Assembly (NCBI GenBank): GCA_035578905.1
Contig: JAQJVL010000324.1
Coordinates: forward strand, 248,001 to 312,000
Direction: 5' to 3'
Length of the DNA: 64,000 nucleotides
From: Stictocephala bisonia
Lineage: Eukaryota; Arthropoda; Insecta; Hemiptera; Membracidae
The translations under genes and the position numbers were made by a program. The notes under the pieces were generated by a model. The model was not told the origin of the DNA and searched no databases. It worked only from the letters and a program-made list of their open reading frames with translations. Within the stretch, counting starts at the first letter, position 1. Every line of letters begins with the position of its first letter. Positions 62,201-64,000 of the stretch are shown here, piece by piece.

Positions 62201-63489
62201 GTAACAGGACTGTGGTGACAGAAGAGAGGCACATCCTTGGCTAAAGTACCTTTAATTAACGAACGTAAATTAGCTTCAAAATGTACACACCTTTAAAATA
62301 TAAAAGTGTCACCAAGTTCGATTGAAATTAACTGACGTAATGTTCTTGGAAAGTTTAATAATTTATTCAGTTCGTCAGTAAAACGAAACCTTGATGGAAC
62401 AAGTTCTTACACCAAATGTTTCAAGCGGTGATTACGTGGTATTTTACTTGACCTAGTCCTAGTAAAGAGTACAAAATAGTGAAAGCTGATCAACGCGTTT
62501 TAGTGGTACAAACCGGACTGACCAAATCTAACTAATGCCATTGGTTTTTTTTTCATCCGTAAACCATCAGTGCACGTCTTTCTTACACATTTTACTTTGA
62601 ATAGACTGAAGAGATTCATGCAAATGACAAGTATATGTTCTTAGCTGAGGGGGAAAGTGCCTACTATGATCATCAACCTGGTGTGATAATAGTAGGCGAT
62701 CATTTGAGAAAACAGCTTGTAATGTCATATTTTGTATATTTATCATAACATTAATCTGATAACTGTGCCAAAGTTCGTGTATTTAAGATCAAAACAAATT
62801 TACTCTACGCAGTCCTCAGGACATTATTCTGTATTGATTTGGGTCAGATGAATGAAGATATAATGAAGACAGTAAGGAACTTGCAACAGATGAAATTGAG
62901 AAACGTATTTTAGATTTGAAAGAAAGTTGTGAGATCAGTTCTTCCTGTTTTGACATTAAGATTTACGAACATTAATGGCATTTATGGCATTAAGTTCCTT
63001 GATGCTGGATACGAAATAAATGCTAGAGAAGTAGTAAGCATGTGTGCTGCAAGGAAGTGCTATAGGTACTTGGCACATGTGCAACCCTGTGAAAAAGGAC
63101 GACACTTCCACACTCTCTCGCAAAACTTAAGTTCTGTGCAATGCTATTGAACACATACTGGTGTGTTTTTGAGTTAGAAGTGAACAACGTTGACTTTAAC
63201 ACAGCTGAATTTTTGTGAGTAGAAAACTCAGTGCAAGTAACACAGTTGTATAACTTGCTCTGTGGTAGGAAAGCCTTCATTTAAAGTTTATTACAGCGTT
63301 ATTAAAACTAAATATAAATTATCTATACAATTTCGTTAAAAATCTGAATTTTTGATAATTTTTTGACCAATAACATCTAGCACAACATGTGCTCTTATAT
63401 GTATTAGGGTTGATGTAGAGTCATAATTTTATTCCCACATAAATAATGTTGTACGAAAAGTATGTTTTGAAATTTTAGTCCTCCGTACA
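59288..63489. other. Long AT-rich spacer, no gene supported
   Basis: GCCTACTATGATCA (62659-62672) has an inverted partner TGATAATAGTAGGC (62684-62697) with one mismatch. Frames at 61189-61410 and 62929-63280 show no recognisable domain. The rest is featureless AT-rich DNA. Confidence 0.4.
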
Positions 63490-63991
63490 CTCTCACATTT
63501 TACAAACACTTCAGTCCTTCTTACTACATACTATGCTTTGATCCCTCATTTGTCTTATACAGTAACAATCTGGAGGTCAGAAAGTTCTGTATCTAAACGA
63601 ACATTTGTTTTACAAAAGAAGGAGTTGCGAAGTGTTGATGGAATTCGTCAAAGAGAGTCGGGAAAAAATATTTTCAAGAACTTAAACATTTTAACTTTTC
63701 CTAGCTTATACATTTTTCACACCTTTCTTTTTCTCAAACAGGACTATAGTTTTTTCAGTCCCTTGTTCTACATTCAGAATACAATCTTCGAAATAAGAAT
63801 AAACTAAACATCCCCTCTCATACCATTTCCTTTAAAATACCACACCTACTACAATGCCTATAGCTTTATTCAAATCCCTGCCTATATTCCTAAGAACAGA
63901 AGTAGACTTTATGACTTTTAAAAGAAAGCTTAGGACTTTTCTTGTAGAGAAATGGTTTTACTCTGTCAATGATTACATTACATCTATTTAG
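63490..63991 (+). pseudogene. LINE reverse-transcriptase C-terminal remnant, second family
   Basis: This is the tail of a non-LTR retrotransposon protein. One frame (63500-63807) reads LLTTYYALIPHLSY, LQKKELRSVDGI, RESGKNIFKNLNILTFPSLY and IF. After a stop and frameshift, a second frame (63854-63991) reads LFKSLPIFLRTEVDFMTFKR, LRTFLVEKWFYSVNDYI and ends TAG. This order (YYALI.PHL.Y, LQKKA.R, RESC, ILTLPSLYI, LP..L, F..FL..KCFYSV.EY) is the typical LINE C-terminus. The expected IHPHL has lost one residue and the C of RESC is G. It differs clearly from the copy at 15272-16043, so it belongs to another element. The catalytic domain is missing, and the window ends 9 bases after the stop. Confidence 0.75.
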
Positions 63992-64000
63992 TACATGTTA

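Overview
The window looks like nuclear DNA of an insect, and it contains no host protein gene I can support. It is AT-rich and uninterrupted by long host exons. It carries (CCTAA)n, the TTAGG-type arthropod telomere motif, and many eukaryotic transposon remnants. A hemipteran is my guess from the style of the LINE and DNA-transposon remnants, but the sequence alone does not prove the order. Nearly all open frames are random, come from stop-free tandem repeats, or belong to decayed transposons.

Layout. 0.5-1.1 kb: a broken Mutator-like (MULE) transposase tail. 2.27-5.88 kb: a 3.6-kb IS630/Tc1/mariner-group transposon with about 470-490 bp terminal inverted repeats, TA target duplication and a degraded DD82E transposase on the minus strand. 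7.2-10.1, 11.7-13.2, 14.7-15.3 and 19.0-20.3 kb: large minisatellites. 15.3-16.0 kb: a LINE reverse-transcriptase tail directly abutting one array, with a hammerhead-like motif just beyond it. 20.8-22.1 kb: two non-autonomous DNA elements, one Tigger/pogo-like. 24-34 kb: four more minisatellites plus three copies of a small palindromic MITE family; two copies have 7-bp target duplications. 37.06-37.44 kb: a foldback element whose loop is a telomere-like array, followed by a TTAGG-containing 41-bp minisatellite. 39.9-40.1 kb: a mariner-like transposase tail. 44-48.5 kb: SINE-like sequences, a GC-rich promoter/first-exon candidate and a tRNA-derived SINE. 48.7-53.8 kb: three minisatellites, two with 36-bp units. 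58.7-59.3 kb: a nearly identical 101-bp array. 63.5-64.0 kb: a second LINE tail.

Together, 14 tandem arrays of unrelated sequence (unit sizes from about 26 to 105 bp) cover roughly 14 kb, about a fifth of the window. The three most interesting points are the long-TIR DD82E element, the MITE that inserted precisely into a minisatellite unit, and the foldback element built around telomeric repeats. All family assignments are from motif reading without database searches.
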